Below, piece after piece: positions 38,118 through 45,517 of a stretch of 64,000 nt of DNA. Numbering within the stretch: the first letter of the stretch is position 1; each line of letters begins with the position of its first letter. The notes below the pieces were generated by a model. It worked only from the letters and a program-made list of their open reading frames with translations, was not told the origin of the DNA and searched no databases. The stretch comes from Solibacillus daqui (GTDB taxonomy: Bacteria > Bacillota > Bacilli > Bacillales_A > Planococcaceae). A program made the translations under genes and the position numbers. The stretch lies in NCBI RefSeq assembly GCF_028747805.1, contig NZ_CP114887.1, positions 2,783,501 to 2,847,500 on the forward strand, in the 5' to 3' direction.

Positions 38118-39310
38118 TGGCGAGCGCGAAAGCTGATTTAAAACCTATTATGACTGCTGCTCTTGAAAAAGAAACAGGCATTAATTGGAATGAGGCACCA
38201 TCACCTGCCTTCGTTGTAGACGAACGCCTACTAGAACGAAATTTAAAGCTGTTAAAATCAGTCCAAGACCGTACAGGCTGTGAAATTTTACTTGCATTAA
38301 AAGGGTTTTCAATGTGGTCAACATTCCCAATGGCTCGCGAATATTTAGCAGGAATCACATCTTCTTCTTTATTTGAAGCGCGCCTTGGTTTCGAGGAATT
38401 CGGCAAGGAAGTACATGCATATGCACCTGCCTATGCAGAACACGAAATTGACGAATACTTAACATATGTCGACCACATCGTCTTTAACTCATTTGATCAG
38501 TTAAATAAGTATAAAGACAAAGTATTAAACCACGAGAAAAATATTTCGATTGGTTTACGCGTCAACCCTGGTTATTCTGAGGTGGAAACACCACTTTATG
38601 ACCCGTGCTACATTAATTCTCGCCTTGGGATTCCAGTTGATTCATTCCGACCTGATGAACTAGACGGGGTGGAAGGCATTCACTTCCATGCGATGTGTGA
38701 GCAAGGTGCTGACGTACTAGAACGTATTTTAGTGCACTTTGAAGAAAAATACGGTCAGTACTTACACCAAATGAAGTGGGTGAACTTCGGTGGTGGTCAT
38801 CATATTACGAAACCAGGTTATGATGTGGAACTACTTGTAAAGCTAATTAACCATATTCAAGACACATATGATGTCAAAGTAATTTTAGAGCCAGGTGAAG
38901 CAATTGCGCTAAACACAGGTTATTTAGTCGCTACAGTGCTTGATATCGTACACAACGGCATGGAGCTAGCAATTGTTGATTCTTCAGCAACTTGCCATAT
39001 GCCAGATACGTTAGAAATGCCGTACCGCGCACATATTATAGGTTCAGGTGAAGCAAATGAAAAAGCATATACATACCGATTAGGTGGTATGACATGCTTA
39101 GCTGGTGATATTATCGGTGATTATTCATTTGATGAGCCATTAAAAGCAGGCGATAAGCTCGTATTTACAGACATGGCGCATTATACAATGGTGAAAACGC
39201 ATATGTTCAACGGTGTAAATTTACCAAGTATTTGCTCTTATAACGATGAGGAAGGTATGAAGGTCATTCGTACATTCCATTATGAGGATTATAAAGGCCG
39301 CTTATCTTAA
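38117..39310 (+). CDS. nspC: Carboxynorspermidine/carboxyspermidine decarboxylase
   Basis: PLP-dependent alanine-racemase-fold decarboxylase that releases CO2 from carboxyspermidine to give spermidine (or norspermidine). The 397-residue protein has SPAFVVDERLLERNL near 29-43, the PLP lysine in LLALKGFS (Lys62), WVNFGGGHHITKPGYD (about 214-229) and EPGEAIALNTGYLV (about 256-269). It is translationally coupled to the dehydrogenase (TAATG). Together the pair forms the alternative spermidine route that bypasses S-adenosylmethionine decarboxylase. Confidence 0.94.
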   Translation: MASAKADLKPIMTAALEKETGINWNEAPSPAFVVDERLLERNLKLLKSVQDRTGCEILLALKGFSMWSTFPMAREYLAGITSSSLFEARLGFEEFGKEVHAYAPAYAEHEIDEYLTYVDHIVFNSFDQLNKYKDKVLNHEKNISIGLRVNPGYSEVETPLYDPCYINSRLGIPVDSFRPDELDGVEGIHFHAMCEQGADVLERILVHFEEKYGQYLHQMKWVNFGGGHHITKPGYDVELLVKLINHIQDTYDVKVILEPGEAIALNTGYLVATVLDIVHNGMELAIVDSSATCHMPDTLEMPYRAHIIGSGEANEKAYTYRLGGMTCLAGDIIGDYSFDEPLKAGDKLVFTDMAHYTMVKTHMFNGVNLPSICSYNDEEGMKVIRTFHYEDYKGRLS

Positions 39311-39316
39311 AATTCA

Positions 39317-39362
39317 AAAAGACATCATCTCGTGCCTAATAAGCGCAAGATGATGTCTTTTC
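39317..39362 (+). terminator. Terminator after nspC
   Basis: 14-bp stem AAAAGACATCATCT / AGATGATGTCTTTT with a 17-base loop and a T-rich tail. Confidence 0.85.
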
Positions 39363-39436
39363 TTTATGTGGATTTTATCGGATAATTGATACTTTCCTAT
39401 CCATCAAAAATGTTATAGTCATATGCTATTTTTAAT

Positions 39437-40570
39437 TTATTTTGGCGTTGGAATAAATAGTGAGACGAACGACGGCTGCCATATGCCCTGCTCATTTTTT
39501 GCCATCCCTACACCTGCTGGTAAGCCGTTTTCCCCTGTAAACATCACCCATCCTTTAGTATCTGTATCTTGTTCAAATTCACCTTCTTGCAGCCCATTAA
39601 AGTAAGTGGCAATTAATATACGATTGAGCTCAGGCGTAAATAGCTGCTGGTGTAGCGCTTTTGTTTTTTCATAATATGCCTTTACCTCTAAAATTTCTGG
39701 CGATTGAGCCGTTGTAAAAAGCGCCTCGTATGTTGGAAAATCCATCTCTATTTCGCTCAATAAATACATTTTCGCAATTACTACAGGTGAAATATGTCGT
39801 AAACGCTCTAAATCATGATCGATTTTAAATGCCTCAAAAACAGCCTGCTCCTCAGCTGTCAATGTCAGTGCCAATTCATCTGACGCTTGAATGGCTGTCA
39901 CCTTACCAGCTAATTGTCCCTCGTTAATTTTCAATAATTGATGCTGCTCTTCATTTTGATAAACAAGCAGCTCATCCTTTGCCGCCTTAATCGTTTCATT
40001 CGCAAATGACGAAAATGTTACGCCATGCTCCTGAAAATAGTAGGGATTAAGAAACGGGTCTTGCTTATTCATTTCGGTTAATTTTTCACCAAGCCCTCGT
40101 ACCGTTAGCACCGTACCATTGACAGTAATTTGCCCCTCATCCATCGTCACAGAATCATTCGCTAAACCGAGTACAGTCGAGACAATGATTCCACCAGGCG
40201 TATAGTAGGCGACGTAATCCCCGTAAGTAATCGGTGCGTCCTTATCTATGACCATTGGCAAACTCTCTAGCATCCATTGTTCGCCAAGTAAACGCGCATA
40301 ACTGGGTTCAATAACCTCTAAACCTGTTACATCATTTAATAACGGCAATAACGTCTCACTTTCACTTGCAGTTAGAACACTTTTTTGAGATGCAAATTGT
40401 GCAATCAGCAACATGCCAATAAGACAGCACAGTGCAACTGAAACGGATAGTACTTGCCAATTATGTTTTTTAGGTTTTGGCTTCGGTTGTAATAGCCGCT
40501 GTTTTAATTCGTCCGTAAATGGTGCGTCTTGCTGTAATTCCTGCCTTAGCTGTTTATTAAATCCCATCAT
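39437..40570 (-). CDS. Anti-sigma-like membrane protein with signal-peptidase-like domain
   Basis: A 377-residue bitopic protein: about 38 cytoplasmic residues, one membrane helix (about residues 43-60), and an external domain. The external part contains ITYGDYVAYYTPGG, VSTVLGLANDSVTM and QITVNGTVL, matching the type I signal peptidase pattern GD.V.....(K)RV.GL.GD.V....G...VNG. The catalytic lysine position is Ser here. A basic/helical C-terminal region follows. It overlaps the ECF sigma gene by 14 bp, so a role as anti-sigma factor is likely from context; no ZAS zinc motif is present. Its start has GGAGG 9 bases upstream. Confidence 0.7.
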   Translation of the reverse strand: MMGFNKQLRQELQQDAPFTDELKQRLLQPKPKPKKHNWQVLSVSVALCCLIGMLLIAQFASQKSVLTASESETLLPLLNDVTGLEVIEPSYARLLGEQWMLESLPMVIDKDAPITYGDYVAYYTPGGIIVSTVLGLANDSVTMDEGQITVNGTVLTVRGLGEKLTEMNKQDPFLNPYYFQEHGVTFSSFANETIKAAKDELLVYQNEEQHQLLKINEGQLAGKVTAIQASDELALTLTAEEQAVFEAFKIDHDLERLRHISPVVIAKMYLLSEIEMDFPTYEALFTTAQSPEILEVKAYYEKTKALHQQLFTPELNRILIATYFNGLQEGEFEQDTDTKGWVMFTGENGLPAGVGMAKNEQGIWQPSFVSLFIPTPK

Positions 40571-41054
40571 AAAATGCCGCCTCCAACTCCTGATTGTTTT
40601 TTAATAATTCCTTTGCACGACGAATTCTTGTACGCACGGTGTTTTGTGAAATGTTTAATAAATCGGCAATTTCAGCTACCTCAAATTCCTCGTAGTAGAA
40701 TAAGACAATTACTTCTCGATAATGAACGGGCAATGCAAACACACTATCTTTTAACGTTGTAAACGATTCTGTTACTAAGTATGCTTGCTCGCTTGAAGGT
40801 TCATTTTTACGTATCGGGAGTAATTTCGCTAATAATTTTTTGCGCTTTTGTTTGCGTAATTCATCGTGACAGCAATTAATAGCGATACGCGTTAAATAGG
40901 TTTTTAATGAGGCATCTTTACGGAAATCCTCTTTATGTATTAGAAACTTTATTAATACATCCTGCGTAATTTCCTCTGCAAGCTGAATATCCTTCACGTA
41001 TAAATAGCTAAAATGATATAAATATTCACCATATTGCTCTATGATTTGTTCCAC
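40557..41054 (-). CDS. ECF-family RNA polymerase sigma factor
   Basis: A 165-residue group 4 sigma factor. The sigma-2 region (residues about 7-70) contains YLYVKDIQLAEEITQDVLIK and the sigma-4 region (about 105-155) contains LPVHYREVIVLFYYEEFEVA and the helix-turn-helix ISQNTVRTRIRRAKELL. It starts at GTG with AGAGGTGA upstream. It precedes and overlaps the anti-sigma-like gene. The upstream region carries an ECF-type promoter, so it should be autoregulated. The inducing signal is unknown; cell-envelope stress is usual for such pairs. Confidence 0.95.
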   Translation of the reverse strand: MEQIIEQYGEYLYHFSYLYVKDIQLAEEITQDVLIKFLIHKEDFRKDASLKTYLTRIAINCCHDELRKQKRKKLLAKLLPIRKNEPSSEQAYLVTESFTTLKDSVFALPVHYREVIVLFYYEEFEVAEIADLLNISQNTVRTRIRRAKELLKNNQELEAAFYDGI

Positions 41055-41085
41055 CGATCACTCACCTCTTTTCAATTCTACAACT

Positions 41086-41114
41086 TAGACGCATATTTTC
41101 TGAAAAATTGTTCA
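41086..41114 (-). promoter_or_regulatory. ECF-type promoter before the sigma gene
   Basis: Minus strand TGAACA (41109-41114), 17-base spacer, CGTCTA (41086-41091). This is the layout of B. subtilis sigma-M/W/X promoters (TGAAAC-17-CGTC), 32 bases before the start codon. Confidence 0.75.
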
Positions 41115-41147
41115 ATTAATTCAAAAATATTTTTCAATAGCATTCTT

Positions 41148-41177
41148 TTGAACAAATAATTATAAAAATGTTATACT
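41148..41177 (+). promoter_or_regulatory. Sigma-A promoter of the LLM oxidoreductase gene
   Basis: TTGAAC (41148-41153), 18-base spacer, TATACT (41172-41177), then a 36-base leader to the ATG. Confidence 0.6.
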
Positions 41178-41213
41178 TACTTTTAGTAACTAAAGGTAAA
41201 GGAGTAACCTATA

Positions 41214-42257
41214 ATGAAAAACTTTGAATTTGGGATTTATTCACTAGCTGATATTGGGACTAACCCATTAACTGACGAAACACCGAGCCCTTCGCTGCGA
41301 CTTCGGGAAATATTAACGATGGCAGATTTAACAGAGCAACTTGGACTAGATATATTTGGCGTTGGAGAGCATCATCGCTTAGATTATGTCGTTTCTGCTC
41401 CACCCGTTGTTCTATCCGCTATTTCACAACGTACAAAACGTATTAAATTAACGAGCACAACAACGGTATTAAGTACGGTTGATCCAGTACGTTTATTTGA
41501 AGATTTTGCTACACTCGATTTACTTAGTAATGGACGTGCTGAAATCTTAGCAGGTCGTGGAGCATTTATTGAATCATTTCCACTATTTGGCTATGACACA
41601 AAAGATTACGATGCATTATTTGAAGAAAACTTATTATTACTACAACAATTGAACAGTAATGACCGTGTCACATGGAATGGACAATTTCGCTCTTCATTAC
41701 GTAATGCCGATATTGCCCCTCGTCCATTACAAAACGAAATTCCGATTTGGGTTGGGGTTGGTGGTACTCCTCAGAGCGCTATTCGTGCAGGAAAACTCGG
41801 TGTTGGTATGGCATTAGCGATTTTGGGTGGCCCTCTTGACCGTTTCCAGCCTCTTGTCGATTTGTACAGAGAAGCAGGACAGACGCATGAGAAAATTTTA
41901 AATGTTGGTGTTACAGGACATCTATTTATTGCTGAAACAACCGAGCAAGCACGTGAAGAATTTTATCCGTTTTATAAAAATTATTGGCAGTATGTCAATC
42001 AGCAACGTGGTGGCTTAGGCTTCCAATTATCCTTTGAACAATTTGAAGAAATGACTGCTCCAAATATGGCGTTATTTGTTGGTAGTCCTGAAGCGGTTGC
42101 TGAAAAAATTATTAAGCAGCATCAACTTTTTGGACACACTCGCTTTTTAGCACAACCAGATATCGGTGGACAGCCAATTGAATTAATCGAACGTAGCATG
42201 AAGCTATTTGCCGAAAAAGTAGTGCCCCTTGTGAAAAACTATATGCAGCAACAGTAA
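41214..42257 (+). CDS. LLM-class flavin-dependent oxidoreductase
   Basis: A 347-residue luciferase-like TIM-barrel monooxygenase. Seen: FGVGEHHRLDYVVSAPPVVL (about residues 48-67), the conserved GRGAFIESFPLFGYD (about 114-128) and IWVGVGGTPQSAIRAGKLG (about 178-196), which lines the flavin phosphate site in this family. RBS AAAGGAG. It stands alone between its promoter and terminator; no flavin reductase or sulfur-uptake genes are adjacent, so the substrate cannot be named. Confidence 0.9.
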   Translation: MKNFEFGIYSLADIGTNPLTDETPSPSLRLREILTMADLTEQLGLDIFGVGEHHRLDYVVSAPPVVLSAISQRTKRIKLTSTTTVLSTVDPVRLFEDFATLDLLSNGRAEILAGRGAFIESFPLFGYDTKDYDALFEENLLLLQQLNSNDRVTWNGQFRSSLRNADIAPRPLQNEIPIWVGVGGTPQSAIRAGKLGVGMALAILGGPLDRFQPLVDLYREAGQTHEKILNVGVTGHLFIAETTEQAREEFYPFYKNYWQYVNQQRGGLGFQLSFEQFEEMTAPNMALFVGSPEAVAEKIIKQHQLFGHTRFLAQPDIGGQPIELIERSMKLFAEKVVPLVKNYMQQQ

Positions 42258-42258
42258 A

Positions 42259-42296
42259 AAGCACGGAACAACAGATTTTCATGTTGTTCCGTGCTT
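42259..42296. terminator. Terminator after the LLM gene
   Basis: Perfect 15-bp stem AAGCACGGAACAACA / TGTTGTTCCGTGCTT with an 8-base loop, between convergent genes. The T-tail is poor on the plus strand. Confidence 0.75.
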
Positions 42297-42392
42297 GCTA
42301 TTTCAAGTTGATCGGCAAGTTGAATATGGGTCTTTAACCACTTCCATCACTCCGTACCATTTACTGCTTTTATCATACTTGAAAATCTCATG

Positions 42393-42421
42393 AAAAAACA
42401 CCATAGCAAAATACTATGGTG
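42393..42421 (-). terminator. Terminator after selO
   Basis: Stem CACCATAG / CTATGGTG followed by six T on the minus strand, just after the selO stop. Confidence 0.85.
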
Positions 42422-42428
42422 CAAAGAT

Positions 42429-43880
42429 TTATGTGCCACAATAACTCACAAATGGTGGAGAGTCATCTTGTGGTGGCTCGGTAAATTTTGAGTCTGCTAT
42501 TGTATACGGATTTGTTACCGCTTGTAATAGTTGTAAAAAAAGCGCTGGCTCCCCTTCAACGAATTCGTTAATCGATTGTTCAACGACATGATTACGCGGG
42601 ATAATAACTGGGTTCACTGATTTCATAAAGTCTCTTGCTTCTTCAATAGTCGTGCCTTGTGCATCTAAACGGCCTAGCCATTGTTGTTCCCATTGTAAAA
42701 ATTCTTCTGATTGGAACAATAGGTTCTTAGGATATGCTCCGGCTGTTAGAGCACGGAATGTATTTGTATAGTCAACTTCAAATTGCTCCATATACTCAAG
42801 CAATTGTAAGATAAGTGCCTCGTCTTGCTCTTCGGTTGATAATAATCCTAGCTTTTTTCGCATTTCACTAAAATAATAAGCTTCAAAGGCACTCGGGAAC
42901 TTTTCAACTACCGGTTGAGCAAACTGAATAGCTTCTTCTAAATCAGTTGCAATTATCGGCAACAAACTTTCGGCAAATCGTGTTAGATTCCATAATGCGA
43001 TGTTCGGCTGATTACCATATGCATATCTCCCTTGCCTATCAATTGAGCTAAAAACCGTTGCGGGATCAAAGGTATCCATAAATGCACATGGGCCATAATC
43101 TATTGTTTCACCACTAATCGTCATATTGTCTGTATTCATGACACCATGAATAAAACCGACACTTTGCCATTTTGCTACAAGTGCTGCTTGCTTGTCTAAA
43201 ACACGCTCTAGCAGCGCTAAATAACAATTTTCATCCTGTAAAATGTCAGGATAATGACGTGCTATTGTATAATCTGCCAACGCACGCAAATTCTCTACAC
43301 CTGCATATGTTGCCGCATATTGAAACGTCCCAACACGCAGATGGCTTTGTGCAATACGTGTTAATACTGCGCCCTCTAACGCCTGTTCCCGATAAATCAC
43401 ATCGCCTGTAGAAGTGACTGCTAAGCTACGGGTTGTCGGAATACTGAGCGCATGCATTGCTTCACTGATGATAAATTCACGCAACATAGGGCCAAGTGCT
43501 GCACGCCCATCGCCACCACGAGAATACGGTGTGCGCCCAGAGCCCTTTAGCTGTACATCAAAACGTTCACCATTTGCTAATACATGTTCACCCAATAATA
43601 GTGCGCGCCCATCACCTAGCATATTTAAATGACCAAATTGATGTCCAGCATATGCCTGTGCGATTTGCGCAGCTCCTTCTAGCTCTAAATTTCCGGCTAA
43701 TACATCCGCACCTGTCTGTAATAATTCATCTGCATTCAACTGTAAATCCTGGGCCAACGAACGATTAAAAATCGCAATCGAAGGCTTTTTCACACGATTT
43801 AGCTGAACTTTCGTAAAAAAACTTTGCGGTAACGTTGTATATTGATTGTCAAATCGAAATCCAAATTGTTGTTGTTGCAA
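42429..43880 (-). CDS. selO: SelO/YdiU protein AMPylase
   Basis: Pseudokinase-fold enzyme that transfers AMP to protein hydroxyl groups in redox stress. The 483-residue protein has YAGHQFGHLNMLGDGRA (about residues 78-94), the nucleotide-binding QLKGSGRTPYSRGGDGR (about 108-124), and NTDNMTISGETIDYGPCAF (about 248-266). It ends ...SYCGT, with cysteine at the antepenultimate position where animal SelO carries selenocysteine. The start is TTG behind GAGGTGA. No selenium genes are nearby. Confidence 0.94.
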   Translation of the reverse strand: MQQQQFGFRFDNQYTTLPQSFFTKVQLNRVKKPSIAIFNRSLAQDLQLNADELLQTGADVLAGNLELEGAAQIAQAYAGHQFGHLNMLGDGRALLLGEHVLANGERFDVQLKGSGRTPYSRGGDGRAALGPMLREFIISEAMHALSIPTTRSLAVTSTGDVIYREQALEGAVLTRIAQSHLRVGTFQYAATYAGVENLRALADYTIARHYPDILQDENCYLALLERVLDKQAALVAKWQSVGFIHGVMNTDNMTISGETIDYGPCAFMDTFDPATVFSSIDRQGRYAYGNQPNIALWNLTRFAESLLPIIATDLEEAIQFAQPVVEKFPSAFEAYYFSEMRKKLGLLSTEEQDEALILQLLEYMEQFEVDYTNTFRALTAGAYPKNLLFQSEEFLQWEQQWLGRLDAQGTTIEEARDFMKSVNPVIIPRNHVVEQSINEFVEGEPALFLQLLQAVTNPYTIADSKFTEPPQDDSPPFVSYCGT

Positions 43881-44099
43881 AAATTTTCACCTCATTCTTC
43901 CTTATACTTATTATAGCCGTCTGTATTTAAACAAACCAAAAAAATAGACCTAACCTTTTATGGTTCTTCACTTGATAACATATAGATATCATTGCAAGTC
44001 CCTTATGTAAACGCAAGACAAACGTTTTCCACTTTACTCATTTCTGTAAAAAGTTATAGTAAACTAACAAAATCATCGTTAACCATCTATAAATATCGG

Positions 44100-44128
44100 T
44101 TGACATACTACAAAATTCCACCTATCAT
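44100..44128 (+). promoter_or_regulatory. Sigma-A promoter of bioY
   Basis: TTGACA (44100-44105), 17-base spacer, TATCAT (44123-44128). The BirA-type operator begins immediately downstream. Confidence 0.8.
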
Positions 44129-44163
44129 TTAAGTTAACTAATTTAAATTCCTAGTTAACTAAA
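44129..44163 (+). promoter_or_regulatory. BirA (biotin repressor) operator
   Basis: GTTAAC (44133-44138), 15 bases, GTTAAC (44154-44159), with inverted flanks TAAGTTAAC / GTTAACTAA. This is the Bacillus BirA half-site layout (GTTAAC-N15-GTTAAC). It overlaps the transcription start region, so holo-BirA binding should block bioY when biotin is plentiful. Confidence 0.85.
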
Positions 44164-44174
44164 GGAGTACTCAA

Positions 44175-44765
44175 ATGAATACTATTACCTCAACAAATAG
44201 CTTTAAAACGATTGATTTAGTTTATTGCGGACTATTTTCTACTTTGATGATGATCGGTGCAAATATTACATCATTCGTACCCTTTTTAGTAATTGGAGGT
44301 GTTCCAATTACATTGCAAACCTTTTTCGCGATTTTAGCAGGCCTTGTACTTGGAAGCAGAAAAGGGGCCATTGCTTGTACAGTATATATGTTAATCGGAT
44401 TAGCAGGTGCACCTGTATTTTCTAAATTCACAGGTGGTTTCTCAGCCATTCTATTTCCAACATTCGGCTTTATCATTACGTTTATCTTATGTGCGTATGT
44501 AGCAGGTAGAATTGTAGAACACTACAAAACAAAAACTTCTTATATCTTTGCAGCTCTTATTGCACTAGTTATTAATTACGTACTAGGTACAACTTGGATG
44601 TATGTTGCCTATAAATTTTGGGCTGATGCACCAGAAGGCTTTAGCTATGGGATGGCTTGGTTATGGATGTTACCTCCGATGCCAAAAGATATCATACTAG
44701 CCATTTTTGCTGGTATCTTTGGGTACCGTATCCAAAAGATACTAAAAATTTTACCGATAAAATAA
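44175..44765 (+). CDS. bioY: BioY biotin transporter S component
   Basis: Membrane substrate-binding component for biotin uptake, acting with an ECF energy module or alone. The 196-residue protein has about six membrane segments and BioY signatures VPITLQTFFAILAGLVLGSR (about residues 42-61), YMLIGLAGAPVFS (about 74-86) and FPTFGFIITF. AAAGGAG precedes the ATG. No ecfAT genes are here, so a shared ECF module elsewhere is likely. Regulation by BirA is indicated by the operator upstream. Confidence 0.95.
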   Translation: MNTITSTNSFKTIDLVYCGLFSTLMMIGANITSFVPFLVIGGVPITLQTFFAILAGLVLGSRKGAIACTVYMLIGLAGAPVFSKFTGGFSAILFPTFGFIITFILCAYVAGRIVEHYKTKTSYIFAALIALVINYVLGTTWMYVAYKFWADAPEGFSYGMAWLWMLPPMPKDIILAIFAGIFGYRIQKILKILPIK

Positions 44766-44850
44766 TACAATACATGTAATTATTTTAGTAACCCTACACA
44801 ATCCTCCTTTGTACAAAGTAGAAGCTTTATTTTTCCAATTTCTTTTTCTT

Positions 44851-44859
44851 TGATATAAT
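44851..44859 (+). promoter_or_regulatory. Extended -10 promoter of the UspA-family gene
   Basis: TGATATAAT: an extended -10 with TATAAT at 44854-44859, 28 bases before the start codon. The -35 region is T-rich and weak. Confidence 0.6.
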
Positions 44860-44887
44860 AAAGTTAATTACAAAGGAGGAATTCTCT

Positions 44888-45337
44888 GTGTCGAACCATT
44901 ATCAAAATATTGTCGTTGCAGTAGACGGCTCAAAATTATCAGATTATGCATTTAAAAAAGCGATTGATGTAGCAAAACGAAATGTGGGGTCTACCCTACA
45001 TATTATTCATGTAATCGATACTAGTGTAGCTACTTCATTCGATATGCTTTATGACAATATGATAGAATTAATTCGCAAGCACGGCGAAGTATTATTAGAT
45101 GGATGCGAAACACAAGCAAAAGATGCAGGCATCGAAAATGTAGAAAAGATCTTAACAAAAGGGGTTCCTAAACAAGTATTATCAAAAAAATTACATGAAC
45201 ATGTGCAACCCGATTTAATCATTTGTGGTGCAACAGGTGTTAATGCCGTAGAACAAGTTTTCCTTGGCTCAAACACTGAAGCAATTGTACGCCACGCAAA
45301 ATGTGATGTTTTAGTAGTACGTACACCAGAAGAGTAA
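44888..45337 (+). CDS. Universal stress protein, UspA family
   Basis: A 149-residue nucleotide-binding stress protein. It has IVVAVDGSKLSDYAFKKA near the N-terminus (ATP-binding aspartate) and the C-terminal GATGVNAVEQVFLGSNTEA, matching the G-2x-G-9x-G-S/T ATP loop (GATG...GSNT). It starts at GTG with a perfect AAAGGAGG. Single gene with its own terminator. Confidence 0.93.
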   Translation: MSNHYQNIVVAVDGSKLSDYAFKKAIDVAKRNVGSTLHIIHVIDTSVATSFDMLYDNMIELIRKHGEVLLDGCETQAKDAGIENVEKILTKGVPKQVLSKKLHEHVQPDLIICGATGVNAVEQVFLGSNTEAIVRHAKCDVLVVRTPEE

Positions 45338-45340
45338 ACG

Positions 45341-45376
45341 AAAGGGTATGAGGATTTTTGTCCTCATACCCTTTTT
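45341..45376 (+). terminator. Terminator after the UspA-family gene
   Basis: 11-bp stem GGGTATGAGGA / TCCTCATACCC followed by five T. Confidence 0.9.
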
Positions 45377-45388
45377 AGTTGAATAAAT

Positions 45389-45517
45389 TACGCCTCGGCG
45401 TAATTGCGTCCAGATTTTTTCAAGTTTACTTGAAAAACTCCTCTAAAAAATCTGTGACATCCTCCGAGGCCAACTTGATTCATCCGCTACTTCTATAAGT
45501 GGGGGATGAATCAAGTT
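45389..45517. repeat. Dispersed structured repeat family 2, copy 2
   Basis: Nested palindromes: GCCTCGG ... CCGAGGC enclosing AGATTTTTT ... AAAAAATCT, which encloses TTTCAAGT-tta-ACTTGAAA; then a perfect 14-bp hairpin AACTTGATTCATCC (45472-45485) / GGATGAATCAAGTT (45504-45517). The last arm contains the TGA stop codon of the SNF2 gene (45511-45513). It shares AAAAAATCTGtGACATC plus hairpin with 30440-30527. Confidence 0.75.
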
